Part shown: positions 1 to 10,793 of the stretch, piece after piece
Layout of the letters: each line of letters begins with the position of its first letter
Numbering within the stretch: the first letter of the stretch is position 1
Source: Allomyces macrogynus ATCC 38327
Taxonomy: Eukaryota > Blastocladiomycota > Blastocladiomycetes > Blastocladiales > Blastocladiaceae
Reading direction: 5' to 3'
NCBI GenBank assembly: GCA_000151295.1
Contig: GG745332.1
Location: forward strand, 828,359 to 892,358
DNA length: 64,000 nt
Program-made: the position numbers and the translations under genes
The notes under the pieces: model-generated
Told to the model about the DNA's origin: nothing
The model's input: only the letters and a program-made list of their open reading frames with translations
Database searches by the model: none

Positions 1-39
1 AGGGCCGGGCAGGCACGACGCTGCCTCAGCCGCTAGAAT

Positions 40-676
40 TTACTCGGTAAAGGAGAGCAACACATATTTACAGCGTTCAGTCGGTCGCGTTCTTGCCTTT
101 CTCGGCCCCTCCACTACTCTCCTTGCCGGCGTATTTCGGATTGGACGGCAAGATATCTGTCGATTTGTTAGCAAATACCGCAACCACTCGCCCGGAGAGA
201 AGCGATTCCACAATACCTCCAAGGAAAAGTACTCGTCGACCAACTCGACAGCGGCCACGAGATCGCGGTACTGCACGGTCCGCCGGCGCTCACCATCGGC
301 CGTTTCGTACGCGACCCAGCTCAACTTTTCGAGGAACAATTCCTAGATATTTCGCGCCGAGACTACTCGTCAGCACCACTCTCCATGATTCTCTCCGGGG
401 CGCGACAAGAGTTCAGCGGACGGCAGCCTTGGCAACAACAAACACGGCGTCAGCCGAAATAATGTTGACATCTGGGTCGGCGCGAATGATTTTACGGATG
501 CGCGCGTGCGGGAACACGGTCGTGATCAGGTCGCGCACGTTGCTCGCCGCGGCTCCGCTTGATTCGTCGACATTGTCGGTCTCGGCCATGTCACCGTCGT
601 CCGGTGCGGAGTGAGCGGGTGGAGGGCGATCATTGCTGGTGGATGATGCGCTGGAGCGTGGGGCCTTGCCGGACAT
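40..676 (-). CDS. DPB3: Dpb3/CHRAC1/POLE4-like histone-fold protein
   Basis: Probable small histone-fold subunit of DNA polymerase epsilon or of a chromatin-accessibility (CHRAC) complex, acting in the nucleus in heterodimers that bind DNA. Exon 1 (676 down to 422) begins with a disordered Ser/Asp-rich leader and carries the first part of the fold (IRKIIRADPDVNIIS). A GT-AG intron (421-343, phase 0) joins AKAA to ELFLEKLSWVAYE, the central helix of the Dpb3/NF-YC class, followed by the third helix near VQYRDLVAAV. A second intron is likely near 210-150: it has a GCTAAC branch-like site and CAG acceptor. The best C-terminus (DILPSNPKYAGKE, stop at 77) needs a junction one base off a canonical GT-AG intron; the canonical junction reads instead to the stop at 40. 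The fold is secure; the choice between Dpb3 and CHRAC1, and the 3' end, are not. Confidence 0.75.
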
Positions 677-937
677 GACAGAGTCGTAGTCGACTTAGTG
701 CTGGTGGTTAGTCGTGATCGTCGTTTGAGAGAAATGTTGGGTTGCCACGAGCAAAGAGTCACGCAGCTGCACAATGCTGGAGTGATCGATGTGGTGGGTG
801 GTTGGACTCTCTCAGAACAATGAACAGCCAAGAAAGATAAAAATGCCTGCTTCTCCTGAAGCCCTCGCTGCAGCACCGTGCAACAACAGCACGCGCGCCA
901 TCAACTTGCTGCAATCCGTTGGAACACGACGACGATC

Positions 938-2314
938 ATGGGCAAGCCAAAATCTGGTCGGTCGCGGTCGTCGAGTCCCGCCAAGCCCGCGGCCACCGCT
1001 GCGGCCAAGGCCATGGACGTGCTCGCGTACTTTGAGCAGACGCTCGCCTCGTCGCCCGACATGACGCCGCCAATTGCTGCGATCAAGACGCTCGTCGAGC
1101 TTGTGCGCCAGTCGTCGGGTATTTATTCACGCCCGAAAGTGAACGAGGATTTGGTCGCTGATCAGCACGCGGGCCCCGTATTGATAGCAACGACGCTCAG
1201 CGAACTCTTGTCGGCGCTCTCGGCCGCGATCGAGCGACTAAACACGGGCCACAAACACTCGATCCCGGCGTCGGCCGGGTGCACACTCTTCAACCGGTTT
1301 GCGATGAAGTCGTTTGCCAAGGACCAGGTGAGGAACATTCTCCATTGCGAGTTTGATTGTCAAGCGAACCGTGAACTGATTTTGCGTTGGCCCATAGAAC
1401 TTTGAACGGACCAAGCTGACGCTCGTTGCGCGCGGCAACGACTTTGTCGACTCGGTGGACTCCTTCCGCGAGAAGATTGCGACCGTGGGCAACCAGTTCA
1501 TCCAGGACGATGCGGTACCGATCCCGTCCGAGCATTTCTCACGATGTTCAACACTGATCACTGATCCAATGCGATTCGTCCAGGTCATTCTCATCCACTC
1601 CTACTCGCGCGTCGTGATGCGTCTGTTGCAGCGCGCTGCCGCGGAAAACAAGCGCTTTACCGTGTATGTGACCGAGAGCCGGCCGACAGATAGTGGGTAT
1701 GTGATCCGCAACTCCACTCTTTTTCCATTGCCACCCTTGATGCAAACCTGACCTCGTCACCCTTCACCACCAGCGCCCGCGCCGTCGAGAGCCTGCGCAA
1801 GCGCGGCATTCCCGCGCACCTGATCCTCGACTCGGCCGTCGGGTACGTCATGGACAAGGTCGATCTGGTCCTGGTCGGTGCTGAAGGGGTCGTCGAAACC
1901 GGCGGCATCCTCAATCAGATCGGCACCTACCAAATGGCCATGGTGGCCCGCGAAAAGAAGACGCCCTTCTATGCCGTGACCGAGTCGTACAAGTTTGTGC
2001 GCATGTTCCCGCTCGACCAGTACGATCTCGGCATCGACGTGCCGATTCTCGCGGACCCGGCCATGCCCGACTGGGATGCGGCCGCGGCGGCGGCCGCGGC
2101 GTGCGCGCCGTCGGTCCCGCACTCACCCACTGAGGCCGCGCACCGCGTGAGTGATATGTCGGTCGCGGCGCGGCACGCGATTGTCGAGGAAATGGCGCGG
2201 ACCAACCCGGCGTTGGACTACACGCCGCCGCAGTATATCACGCTGCTGATCACGGAGAAGGGGGTGTTGACCCCGAGTGCCGTTTCGGACGAGCTCATCA
2301 AGGTGTTTTTGTAA
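938..2314 (+). CDS. GCN3: Translation initiation factor eIF2B subunit alpha
   Basis: Regulatory alpha subunit of eIF2B, the guanine-nucleotide exchange factor for eIF2. In yeast this subunit senses phosphorylated eIF2 alpha and mediates general amino-acid control in the cytosol. Four exons (938-1327, 1398-1514, 1584-1696, 1774-2314) join in frame to about 386 residues. Family signatures include ILIHSYSRVVMRLL, VTESRPTDSG, DSAVGYVMDKVDLVLVGAEG and the C-terminal LTPSAVSDELIKVFL, all typical of the alpha/beta/delta fold. The length is somewhat above the usual ~305 because of a basic Ser/Ala-rich leader; a shorter start at the ATG at 1013 (MDVLAYFEQTL) matches the usual N-terminus and is an alternative. 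An upstream in-frame GTG at 878 is not a plausible eukaryotic start. The gene is divergent from the histone-fold gene, with 261 bp between starts. Confidence 0.95.
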
Positions 2315-2726
2315 GCCGCTTGAGCTTGGATCAGAAAAAGATTTGTGTTTGGGTGACTCTTTCGTGTTGAATGGTTTCGAAAGCAGCGATATCGTTTATG
2401 TCGCCTACCTGGACCCCAAACCCCCCCCCCCCCCCCCCTTCACTCGACAATCACAATACAGACACAATCACAATACAGACTGCTCGATGGGTGGAGAAGT
2501 TTGTATTGCACTCCCGCACTCATGCGAGTAATAAAGGGACACGAGCGCGAGCCATATCGTCGCGGCTCTCGCTTTCGCTCATGGTGTTCACAACCAAGTC
2601 GCGTGGCACAAGAATCAAAGGCTTGTAATCAACTAATTCACACCGGACAAAAAACCAATCACACCTCTCGCGTCTACTCTTGCTCAACACTGTTTCGTTT
2701 GCACCGCAGCCAAGCACCGCACGACC
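2315..2726. other. Intergenic with poly-C run
   Basis: Follows the eIF2B alpha stop. It holds an 18-base C run (about 2421-2438) and a short repeated CAATACAGACACAAT-like segment just after it. No gene is recognised. Confidence 0.6.
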
Positions 2727-3023
2727 TCATACATGGCAGCAATCACGCGCTCCTCTTCGAACCTCCGGCGACAACTGCGCGTGTGCTGCGAGTAGCTTGT
2801 GGCCGTACAAGACGACGGCTTGCTCGGCCGACACGCGACCCGTGACGAGGCCGTGGACGAGGTTCCTGGCCGTGCCGAGCGTCACGTCCTCGTGGTACAT
2901 GTATGGCGCGAGGACCTCGGGTGGCGGGTAGGCGAGCTTGGTGGCGAGTCGTGCTCGAGCGCGTGCGAAGCGTTCGTTACGGCGCGACGTGGCGGAAATG
3001 GGCAACGGCTGGCAGGCGAGCAT
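2727..3023 (-). CDS. Small unknown ORF
   Basis: An ATG-started open frame of 98 codons on the minus strand. The protein has a basic Arg/Ala-rich N-terminal half (RNERFARARARLATK) and a helical C-terminal half (VTLGTARNLVHGLVTGRVSAEQAVVLYG). No signal peptide, membrane segment or known motif is evident. The frame stays open upstream of the ATG without another ATG. The segment around GRVSAEQAV faintly recalls the helix before the catalytic core of fatty-acid amide hydrolases, but no amidase core follows. It could be a real small gene, a terminal exon or chance in GC-rich DNA. Confidence 0.3.
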   Translation of the reverse strand: MLACQPLPISATSRRNERFARARARLATKLAYPPPEVLAPYMYHEDVTLGTARNLVHGLVTGRVSAEQAVVLYGHKLLAAHAQLSPEVRRGARDCCHV

Positions 3024-3740
3024 GGTGTTGGATCGTGAGTCGAGGACGTGTGCGGGTGATGGTGCCAATGATGCTGGTGACAATTGCACAGAACGTGGTG
3101 CCGAGCGAGGCAGCTGCTTTGTTTGGTCCTGGTGCAGCTTCCAACCGAACGAGCATGCCAGCCGGGCGTCGGCGGCCTTTTGAATGCCCGCTCGCCTATT
3201 CCACAAGATCGCTCATTCTGCTTTGCCGGCGGTCATTCTTCGACAAAGACCCTCGACGCTCGCTTCGCCGACCAATCCGCCCGATCACTGCTTCGCCATT
3301 TCGTTCAATCATTCACTGTGGAGTCGCGAGGACCCTCGCCGTGAAAAAATATTTTTTTCTTGTGCACCGCCGCCGTCGCACCCTGAAAAAAGTGGATTTT
3401 GAACAAAGGGAACAAGGAACTGGTGATCTGGCGCGAGCGGCGCTTGCTTTGCCAACATCAAGCCTTGTGCCTGTGGAAATGGAACACTTCACAGCGCTTC
3501 TTTGGTAAGCTGCTGGCGAAACGACGACATGACGAGACGGTCCGATAATTATTACAATGGCGAGCACGAAGCTGGGGTGGAGCGGACGTTGTTGCTGTGG
3601 AGAAGTCACAGAAATCGGCCTTTTGTTGTGCAACCTTAGAGCACACATTTCACACATGGCATGTTCAACGTTACTTGCGGCCATCTTCGACAACGTCGAT
3701 CGACGTTCCCAGCACCTATTCCTCGCTGCAATAGACCGGC
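3024..3740. other. Intergenic, no gene seen
   Basis: About 0.7 kb between the small minus-strand ORF and the phosphodiesterase start. It contains A/T-rich patches near 3345-3400 and the presumed 5' leader of the downstream gene. Open frames on both strands look like compositional shadows. Confidence 0.5.
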
Positions 3741-4800
3741 ATGGCGACGACCACCGGCACAACCACCACCAGCAAGCGGCCACGGTGCCTCGGGCACCGT
3801 GGCGTCGCCGCGCTCTACCCGGAGAACACGATGAGCTCGTTCGAGGCAGCACTCGCCGCGGGCGCCGATGGTCTCGAGCTCGATATTCGGCTTACCAAGG
3901 ACAATGAAATTGTGGTTCTGCACGACGCCGTGCTCGACCGTGCGACCACAGGCAAGGGCAGCGTCACGAACTACACGTGGGCCGAGCTGCAGCAGTTCCA
4001 AGCCGTCAAAACCAACTTGGGGTACAAGGACTGCTTCACGGCGGCCGGCGAGGCGCTGCTCTTGCCGGACGCGCACCCCGAGGCTGGGCCAAAGTCGGCG
4101 CCGATTCCGAGGCTCGTCGAGGTGCTGGACTTGGTGCTTAGGCAAGCCCAGCAGGACTTGACGATGATTATCGACATCAAGGTCTGCACACGCTCCCTTC
4201 CCATGACTGCGTGCGAACGCTCATGGGTCCAAATACTCACGCGACGGATGCGCCGGTGCCTTAGTTTGACAACCCGCTCGCCATCATGACGCACCTGCGC
4301 GTTCTCCTCGAGCAGCCACAGTACGCACCCCTGCTACCGCGCATCACGCTCGGGATTTGGTCGCCGCACTTCCTGTTCTCGCTCCCACCGCGGTCCTTGC
4401 CCGTCAAGCGGTCGTTTATTGGCCGGTCGCTCACGCTCGCGTGGTGCTTTTACGGGTCGGTCGACAATTTCTCAATTCACAAGGACGTCGTGATTGCGAA
4501 CCCGGACTGGGTGCGAAAACGGCAGGAGGCCGGGTACACGGTGTCGGTCTGGACGGTCGACTGGACGCGGTGATTGCGGTCGGGGTCGACGATATCATCT
4601 CGGATTATGTCGGCAAGTGCGTTCGGGCGCGCGATGCGGCAGCGGCGAAGGCGAAGCTGGCAGCAGACGAGCCGAGGGAGGCCGTCGCGTCGGTGAAGAA
4701 GGTGGTGGAGGGGCACGGGAAGGCGGCCGAGGTGGACCCAGTCGCCGAGCCGCTGCCGGTTCCGATTGAAGTGACGACGGGTGGCGGTTCTGTTGCGTAA
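3741..4800 (+). CDS. Glycerophosphodiester phosphodiesterase with a frame break
   Basis: GDPD-family enzyme that hydrolyses glycerophosphodiesters to glycerol-3-phosphate and an alcohol. Exon 1 (3741-4181) holds the catalytic start: GHRGVAALYPENTMSSFEAA with the His-Arg pair, then ELDIRLTKDNEIVVLHD with the Glu-x-Asp metal ligands and second His. A GT-AG intron (4182-4264) leads to exon 2 with PDWVRKRQEAGYTVSVWTVD. There the frame ends at TGA 4571-4573, while the family's last motif (AVGVDDIISDYV) continues in another frame to TAA at 4798-4800. Compared with relatives about five residues are also missing between WTVD and the last motif, so a small deletion or an assembly error fits better than an intron. 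The barrel's final strand is affected, so the gene may be damaged. Confidence 0.85.
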
Positions 4801-5186
4801 CTGAGTGTTGGGATTCTTGGATTTGAGTATCGTGTACAATACAGATTGATGCGACCACTTGGTATCCACACGTTCATGCGTATACGTCTGCGCTGCTACA
4901 TAGTTGCCAGGAATGGACGCACAGAGTACGGTCAGCGTCGCTCTGTTCTGGAAAACCTCGTTTCTTGAGCGTGCTGACCATTACTTTCTCGATCACAGAA
5001 ACAAGCTCGCCGACGCTCAAACCAAGTCAAGCAAATTCATCAAAATGATATCGAAAGTAAAGGCCATGGCCGCAAAAAATCTCAAGGAACCAGCGGACCA
5101 TCCTCTCTAGCAAACGGCAGCACGCAACCCGCGCTCACCTTTGTCTATCAACTCGGCTTCGCCTGTCACCCATCCCCTCATCGTCC
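4801..5186. other. Convergent intergenic with a 65-codon ORF
   Basis: Lies between two convergent genes. A plus-strand ATG frame (4913-5110, 65 codons, Lys-rich) is present, with no recognisable motif. I do not treat it as a gene, but it is the only ATG frame of note here. Confidence 0.4.
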
Positions 5187-7114
5187 TCACAGCGGCGCCG
5201 GGCAGTATACCTTGGGCTTGGTCCGGTTCGCGACCACTACCTCCTCGACCAACTTGCCCGCAGCCAACAGCTCGTCCTCGGCCCACCATGGCGCAATCAG
5301 CTGCAGCCCCACTGGTGTCCCTTCCTTGTCGACCCCGACGGGACACGTCAATGCCGGGTTGCCCGTCAGGTTCGACAGGAACGCATACTTCATAATCTCC
5401 ACCGTCGACGGCACGTCCGAGATACCGGCAACGTGCGCAGCCGGGTGGATCGGCGGCGCGACGATCCCCGTCATGGGCAGCGCAATCAGATCGACGCGGT
5501 GGTCAAAGAGCGCCTTGATGTGCGCAATCATGCGTGTGCGCAGGCGTTGCGCGCGGAGGTAGTCCTATTGTCGGTGGAGTTCGTGAGCATATCGAGCGAA
5601 CCCTGCACCGAAGCGACGCGAGTCAAGCATACATCGAGCGTGCAGTACTGCTGCGCCTCCATGATCACCTGCGTCGGCAACGACACATCGTGAATGTGCT
5701 TCCCGCCCTTGTACGTGCGAACCAAATCGAAAATCTCCGACGAAATCGTCATCGTTTGCGCGACCCGCGCCAGCGCCAAGTGCGGAATCGCAATGTCCAC
5801 AATCTGCGCGCCGTGCGCCTTGACCAAGTGATCCAGCGCGGCCTGGCACGTCGTGACCATCCCCTCGGATGCATCATTGAAGTACTCGCGGTACACGCCA
5901 ATCCGCAGTGGCGCCTTGCGCTGCGCAACACCCAAGTACATCGGCAATGCCGGCCGCGGCTGAAACTCCGAGTACGGCGCCTTCGCGTCAGCGCCCGCCA
6001 TGACCGCATACGCGATCGCGACATCCTCGAGCGACGCGCCCAACGGGCCAATATGGCCCGTCGACGGATCCAAGTTGAACGATGGCGCCGACGAAATCCG
6101 GCCCCAGGTGGGTTTCAGGCCCCAGACTCCACAAAACGCCGCCGGGATCCGGACACTCCCTCCCCCGTCGGCACCGACGGCGAGCGGCACGATTCCGCTG
6201 GCTACAGCCGCGGCACTCCCGCCACTCGACCCGCCTGTGTGCCGCGTCGGGTTATACGGGTTTCGCGAAACGCCCGTGCGCGGGTTCGGGTTCGCGCCCA
6301 ACGTCTCGATCCCGAGCTCGGCCATACCCGTTTTTCCCACCACGACGGCGCCACACGCGCGCAGGCGGGCGACACACTCCGAGTCGTCGGGTGACGCGCC
6401 CTTGCCCTCGTTTAGGAACTCGGTGCCGTACATGGCTAACCGTAGGCCCGCCACGTCCATTTCGTCCTTGATCGCCACGGGCACACCGTCGAGGATCGAG
6501 AGCGGGTGGCCGGACGCCCACCGCGCGGTCGACGCGGCGGCCTGCGCGCGCGCGTGCGCCTCGTCGACCACGACAAATGTTTTCATGTCCGGGTGCGCCT
6601 CGGTCGCGCGCTGCGTGTCGGCGATACTCGCCAGGACTTGGTCGATGACCGCCGACGGTGTTGTTGCGCCCGACTGGTACGTCTCGTGATAATCTCGGAT
6701 AGTCGGGAACCGGAACGCCCCGGACCCGACGGGGGGCGGCGTCACGCGCAGGAAATCGCCCACGTTAACGGGATTCGCGTTCGCCGTGACCTCCTGTGCG
6801 CTGGTCGGCGGGACGAGCGGCAAGTGCGTCGCATCTTCAGGAAGCTCAGCATCGCGAAGGGCGAACATGCCGCCGTCGGCCCAAATGTACTTGGCGACGC
6901 CAGGCGTGTAGCGCATCGCGTAGACGACGGCGGAGAGGGCGAGTTTGCCCGTGAGGACAGGCGCCTTGGCGTGCGGGTGCTCGTAGACGACGGTCGACGG
7001 GTCGAGGACGGCCATCGGGATCGAGACAGGTGGGTGCGGATCGGTCGGTGTCGAGCGTGGCGTGTCATCGGACGCGGGGAGGGTCGCGCTGGTGTCGTTG
7101 GAAAGGGTGGTCAT
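5187..7114 (-). CDS. Amidase-signature family hydrolase
   Basis: Serine amidohydrolase of the amidase-signature superfamily (relatives: acetamidase, fatty-acid amide hydrolase, GatA), cleaving a carboxamide of unknown identity. Exon 1 runs from 7114 to 5609, then a 44-nt GT-AG intron (5608-5565), then exon 2 to TGA at 5187; about 627 residues. The Ser-cisSer-Lys triad is intact: Lys in VPVAIKDE (near residue 210), cis-Ser in HTGGSSGGSAAA (near 290) and nucleophile Ser in ADGGGSVRIPAAFCG, with GLKPTWGR after it. The C-terminus PVGLQLIAPWWAEDELL is typical. The ~100-residue N-terminal extension before the core is unusual. The frame stays open upstream to an ATG at 7434, so the start is uncertain. 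Without the linker motifs of GatA it is more likely a fungal general or fatty-acid-type amidase. Confidence 0.9.
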
Positions 7115-7718
7115 GGCGACGCCGGGGTCGGTGCTGGGGCCGGACAAGTTCTCTACCAGGTGGGGAGGGCGTTGGTGCTTTGTGTTGGCGTTGGGGTGAG
7201 AGAGGAAGAAGCGATCCGGTGCTCCTGGCACGTTTCCGTTTTGTACTTTCGGATCGTCGGGTCGGCGCTTTTGGGTCGGACCCATCGGCAGCGACTGTTT
7301 GTGGAGGATTCCAGTCGCCACTTCCTCAGGCACCATGGTTCCCCACCTTCGCCACAAGCCCTTTGGTGCAACCGAAACACGCAGCTGACGGTTTTGTGAT
7401 CGGCCGGCATCGTCAAATGCCAAGGACGCTGTCATTTCCAAGTGACGTCGCCGACTGAAATATTCCCGAAATGTGCTGTTCGAAGAGGGGGATTGCAGAT
7501 GAAAAAGAGAACGAGGACAGACAGACAAACCACCACCACCAACAATAACCGGAGCAGCGAGCGAGCGCGTCGCCCCGAGAAGGACGACGACGCGATGCAG
7601 CCCTCCGCACGCGCACGAGGACCGAGGGGGAGCGGCTGTAACAAATAGGTAATCTAAAAAACGTGAGCCGCACCCCCCCCCCCCCCCAGTCCACGCCCAC
7701 GCCGCGCTACTTTTCCAC
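7115..7718. other. Intergenic between two minus-strand genes
   Basis: Presumed promoter and leader of the amidase and 3' end of MIC60. It contains a 15-base C run at about 7673-7687. If the amidase starts at its upstream ATG (7434), about half of this is coding. Confidence 0.5.
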
Positions 7719-9916
7719 TTAGACGGCGCCAAGCGACTGCAACCCGACCTGCGTCTGCAACACGTCCATGGCCATCTTGACCTCGAGGTACCGACGGGCC
7801 TCCTTGAGCCACCCCTGCACGAGCCGCTTGGGCCAGCCGGTCAACGCATTCAATTCACGCGTCGCCGCATCCAAGTCCTCGCGCTGCAAGTGGTACTCGA
7901 CGCGCGCCAAGATCGACTCCATATCGTTCTCCTTGTAGAGCCCTGGCGCCTTCGGGATCAGCAGCGCCGACAGCGCGCGTGAGAGCGTGTACGAGACGAA
8001 CCCGACGGGCGGGACGTCGGTTGCGCGCACTTGCGAGATGGCGAGCAGAGAGTCGCCGTTCTCGCGCGCCGGCAGGACCGACGTGAGCAGCGAGACGAGG
8101 GAGTGCGTGACCGACTGTTCGCGCGCCGGCAGCATCGCCGCGTGCCGCACTTCGGGCGCCACGGCTTGCGTGAACCGCACGTGCAGTTCCGGGAACGACG
8201 CAATGCCCTGCGTCTGTGCCTCTTCCGAGACCGAGTCCAAGACCGCCGTCACGAGCGGGTCGTTGAGAGACAGCTTGTAGAGCAGGTCCCACTGCGACTT
8301 GAACGGCGTGCGCGGTGCGGTACCCGTGCGGTCCTCGAACAAGGTCGTCTGCAGCGCCTGCAGCGCCGAGTACATCGAGTGGATGTGGTACGACTTATGC
8401 AGCTTTTCCGTGTTGATCTTGCACATCTTCTCGAGGTACTTGAGCTTCAAGTGCAGGTGGTCGAGCCGCGCGAGCCGCCCGTTGCGCTCATGGTCGAGCT
8501 TGTCCTGCACTTGCCGGCGCCACGTGGCCTCGAGTTCCGTCGCCTGCTGCTGCAGCATCGCCTGCGTCTGCGCGGCCCATTGCGCCTCGTGCTGGTGCAG
8601 GTCCGTCGCGGCCTTGGCGGACACCGCGTCCACACTGCGGTTCGCCTCGTCGACGAGCGCGGCCTCGCGCGCGGCAAACTGCACGCGCAGGTTGGCCTCC
8701 TGCTGCTCGAGCGTTGCGGCGAATTCGGTCGCTTGCTGCTCCAAGAGCGCCGCGGCAAGTACGTTCTGCTCGTCGGTGAGCGCATCGAGCTGCGTGGTGA
8801 TCACGTCGAGGTCCTGCTCGGCCGACCGCAGCACGTCCTTGATCTTATTGACCGACGGGCGCACCTCGGGCGCCGTCTGCGCGAGCGCCGAGAAAATGGC
8901 GTTAAGCCGGTTCAGCGAGTGCTGCAGCGAGTCGATCGCCTTGGACCGGCCGAGCGGGCGCTTGGCCGGGTCGGCCGCCGCAGCGGGGGTATCCGTCTCG
9001 GCGCGCGCCACGGCCGCGTCGATTTCGGCGCTGAGCGACCGGGGGGCCGGGACAGCGACAATGGCAACGGGGGCAACGGGAACGGCAGCAACGGCGGGCG
9101 TCGGTGCCGGAGCAGCCACGGTCTCCGCAGCGGCGGATGCCGGCTTGAGCGCACGACTCGAGGACCGTTTCGCGGGCTTGGCGGACGGCGCCGGCGAGAC
9201 CGACTCTTCTGCCACGTGCCACATCTCCTTTTTGGCTTCCTTGACCACATCTTCGGCCATGTGCTCGACTTCCTCAACAACATGCCCGGCCTCCTCGACC
9301 ATATGCTCGACGATATGTTCGGCTTCCTCGACCATGTGCTCGACGACATGCTCGGCCTCCTCGACTATGTGCGTCACGGTCGATTCGACGACTTGCGTCT
9401 CGTAGGCGAGCCAGTCCCAGGGCAGGAACGGCACCGACTGCTTGAGCGATCCGCGGAACGTGTCGTCGTGCGCGGCATGGTAGATTGTGCCGGTCACGCC
9501 AATCGCGGCCAGGAACAGGCCAGAGTAGAGCACGCGCTTCATGGGCGAGAAGAGCGGCTTGCCGTCGTCGACTTCGGGCTCTTCGTCGGGCTTGGCGATT
9601 TTCGGGGCCGAGGCGGCCGCGGCGGCGGAAGCAGCAGCAGAAACGGGCGCGGGTGTTGCGGCATCCTGTGCGGGCTTGGCCGCGTCGTCGGTCGACGGGG
9701 TCGTGGCCAGGGCGCGCACACCGCGGGGCACCTACAAAGAAAAGCGCGTCGCGCAGAAGGCAACGAGCGCATCGCGCGATCCGGCGGAATGGTTGGTAAC
9801 TTGTCCACCCGAAATGATCGCTGGAGCATGGCGAGGGCGCATCGTTGGTGACATACGGTGCGTGCGTGGGCGGCAGCGGGGCGCAGGGCCCTGCTGGTCA
9901 ATCGCAGAAGGCTCAT
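7719..9916 (-). CDS. MIC60: MICOS complex subunit Mic60 (mitofilin)
   Basis: Inner-membrane organising protein that builds cristae junctions and contacts outer-membrane complexes. Exon 1 (9916-9857) codes a basic mitochondrial presequence (MSLLRLTSRALRPAAAHART). A 125-nt intron (9856-9732) precedes exon 2 (9731-7719); the total is about 690 residues. After a Pro/Ala linker there is one transmembrane helix (VLYSGLFLAAIGVTGTIYH), a His/Glu/Val-rich segment of near-perfect 11-residue repeats, a long Ala/Pro-rich stretch, a coiled coil (about residues 290-460), and the mitofilin signature at the end (LTGWPKRLVQGWLKEARRYLEVKMAMDVLQ). Length and order match the family. The hendecad repeat block near the membrane (EEAEHVVEHMV type) is not a standard feature I know of in the family. 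Confidence 0.95.
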
Positions 9917-10793
9917 GTTGGTTCGCGGCCAGGAATGCCGGCAGTCGTCGTGCGCCGTCGAGCGGGTCGAGCGTCGTGCAGCCGTTGGCGTGCCGATGGA
10001 CGATCCTCGCCATGGACCAAGTCGAAGTCGGTGAAATGATGGTTGATGATCACGCCGTGGGCCCACGTGCCGGGGCAGTCCTTTTGACGGAAACAGTCGC
10101 TCTGGGCGGACGCTGACATCATCGGTGCGACCGCGCTGTTTGCGCGGGTTGCGGTGCGGTCAGCTGACGAAATCGCGACTGGGGCTGCACCGCACACGTA
10201 GCTCCATACAGTGCAACGGTGCAACAGAGCAAGTGCTTCCACTGGTGTATTAACAGATGATAAGATAGCCCATTTCAGCGATCTGGACGGGTGTGCCCGC
10301 GCCTCAACACACGAATAAGTGAGGGACATCCCGAAACGATGGCGAATGGGGATGGGGAGAGCTCACGTCTCTGCTCGCGGCTTCCACCACTGGACGGCCG
10401 CCACGGTGGACCCAGCCAACTGGCAAACCGCAAGTCGCAAGCACCGACCGCACACTGACCGCTCGCACTTCTTCTTTGCGGACTCTGACTTGCCGCCGCG
10501 CACTTGGCTCCCTGCTCCCGCTCCGCTCTCCCGCGTTCGATCCGCCCGACAACCGCTGCCGCGAACCAGCTCCGCTTGCGCGGCCTCCGCGCCCGGGCCC
10601 TGACCGCTCGAGCGCACCAACCCCACCACACCTACCTTGACCGAATCCAATCCGATTTGGACCTGCACCGGCCCATTCTCCCAGTCGACCCGCGGCCCCG
10701 GCCCGGCCCAACTCGACACTCGACTCTCGGTCCCTCCCGTCCCTTTTTGCTCGATCGGACCCATCGCGCGGGGTCCCAACCACACCACCAACC
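9917..10793. other. Divergent promoter region MIC60 / kinesin
   Basis: About 880 bp between two divergent start codons, very C-rich on the plus strand towards the kinesin (10440-10790), as in several other leaders here. No gene is recognised; open frames on both strands are shadows of composition. Confidence 0.5.

Noticed and set aside
8031..9851. 606-codon plus-strand frame opposite MIC60
   Set aside because: Arg/Gly/Leu-rich shadow of the MIC60 coding sequence with no domain.
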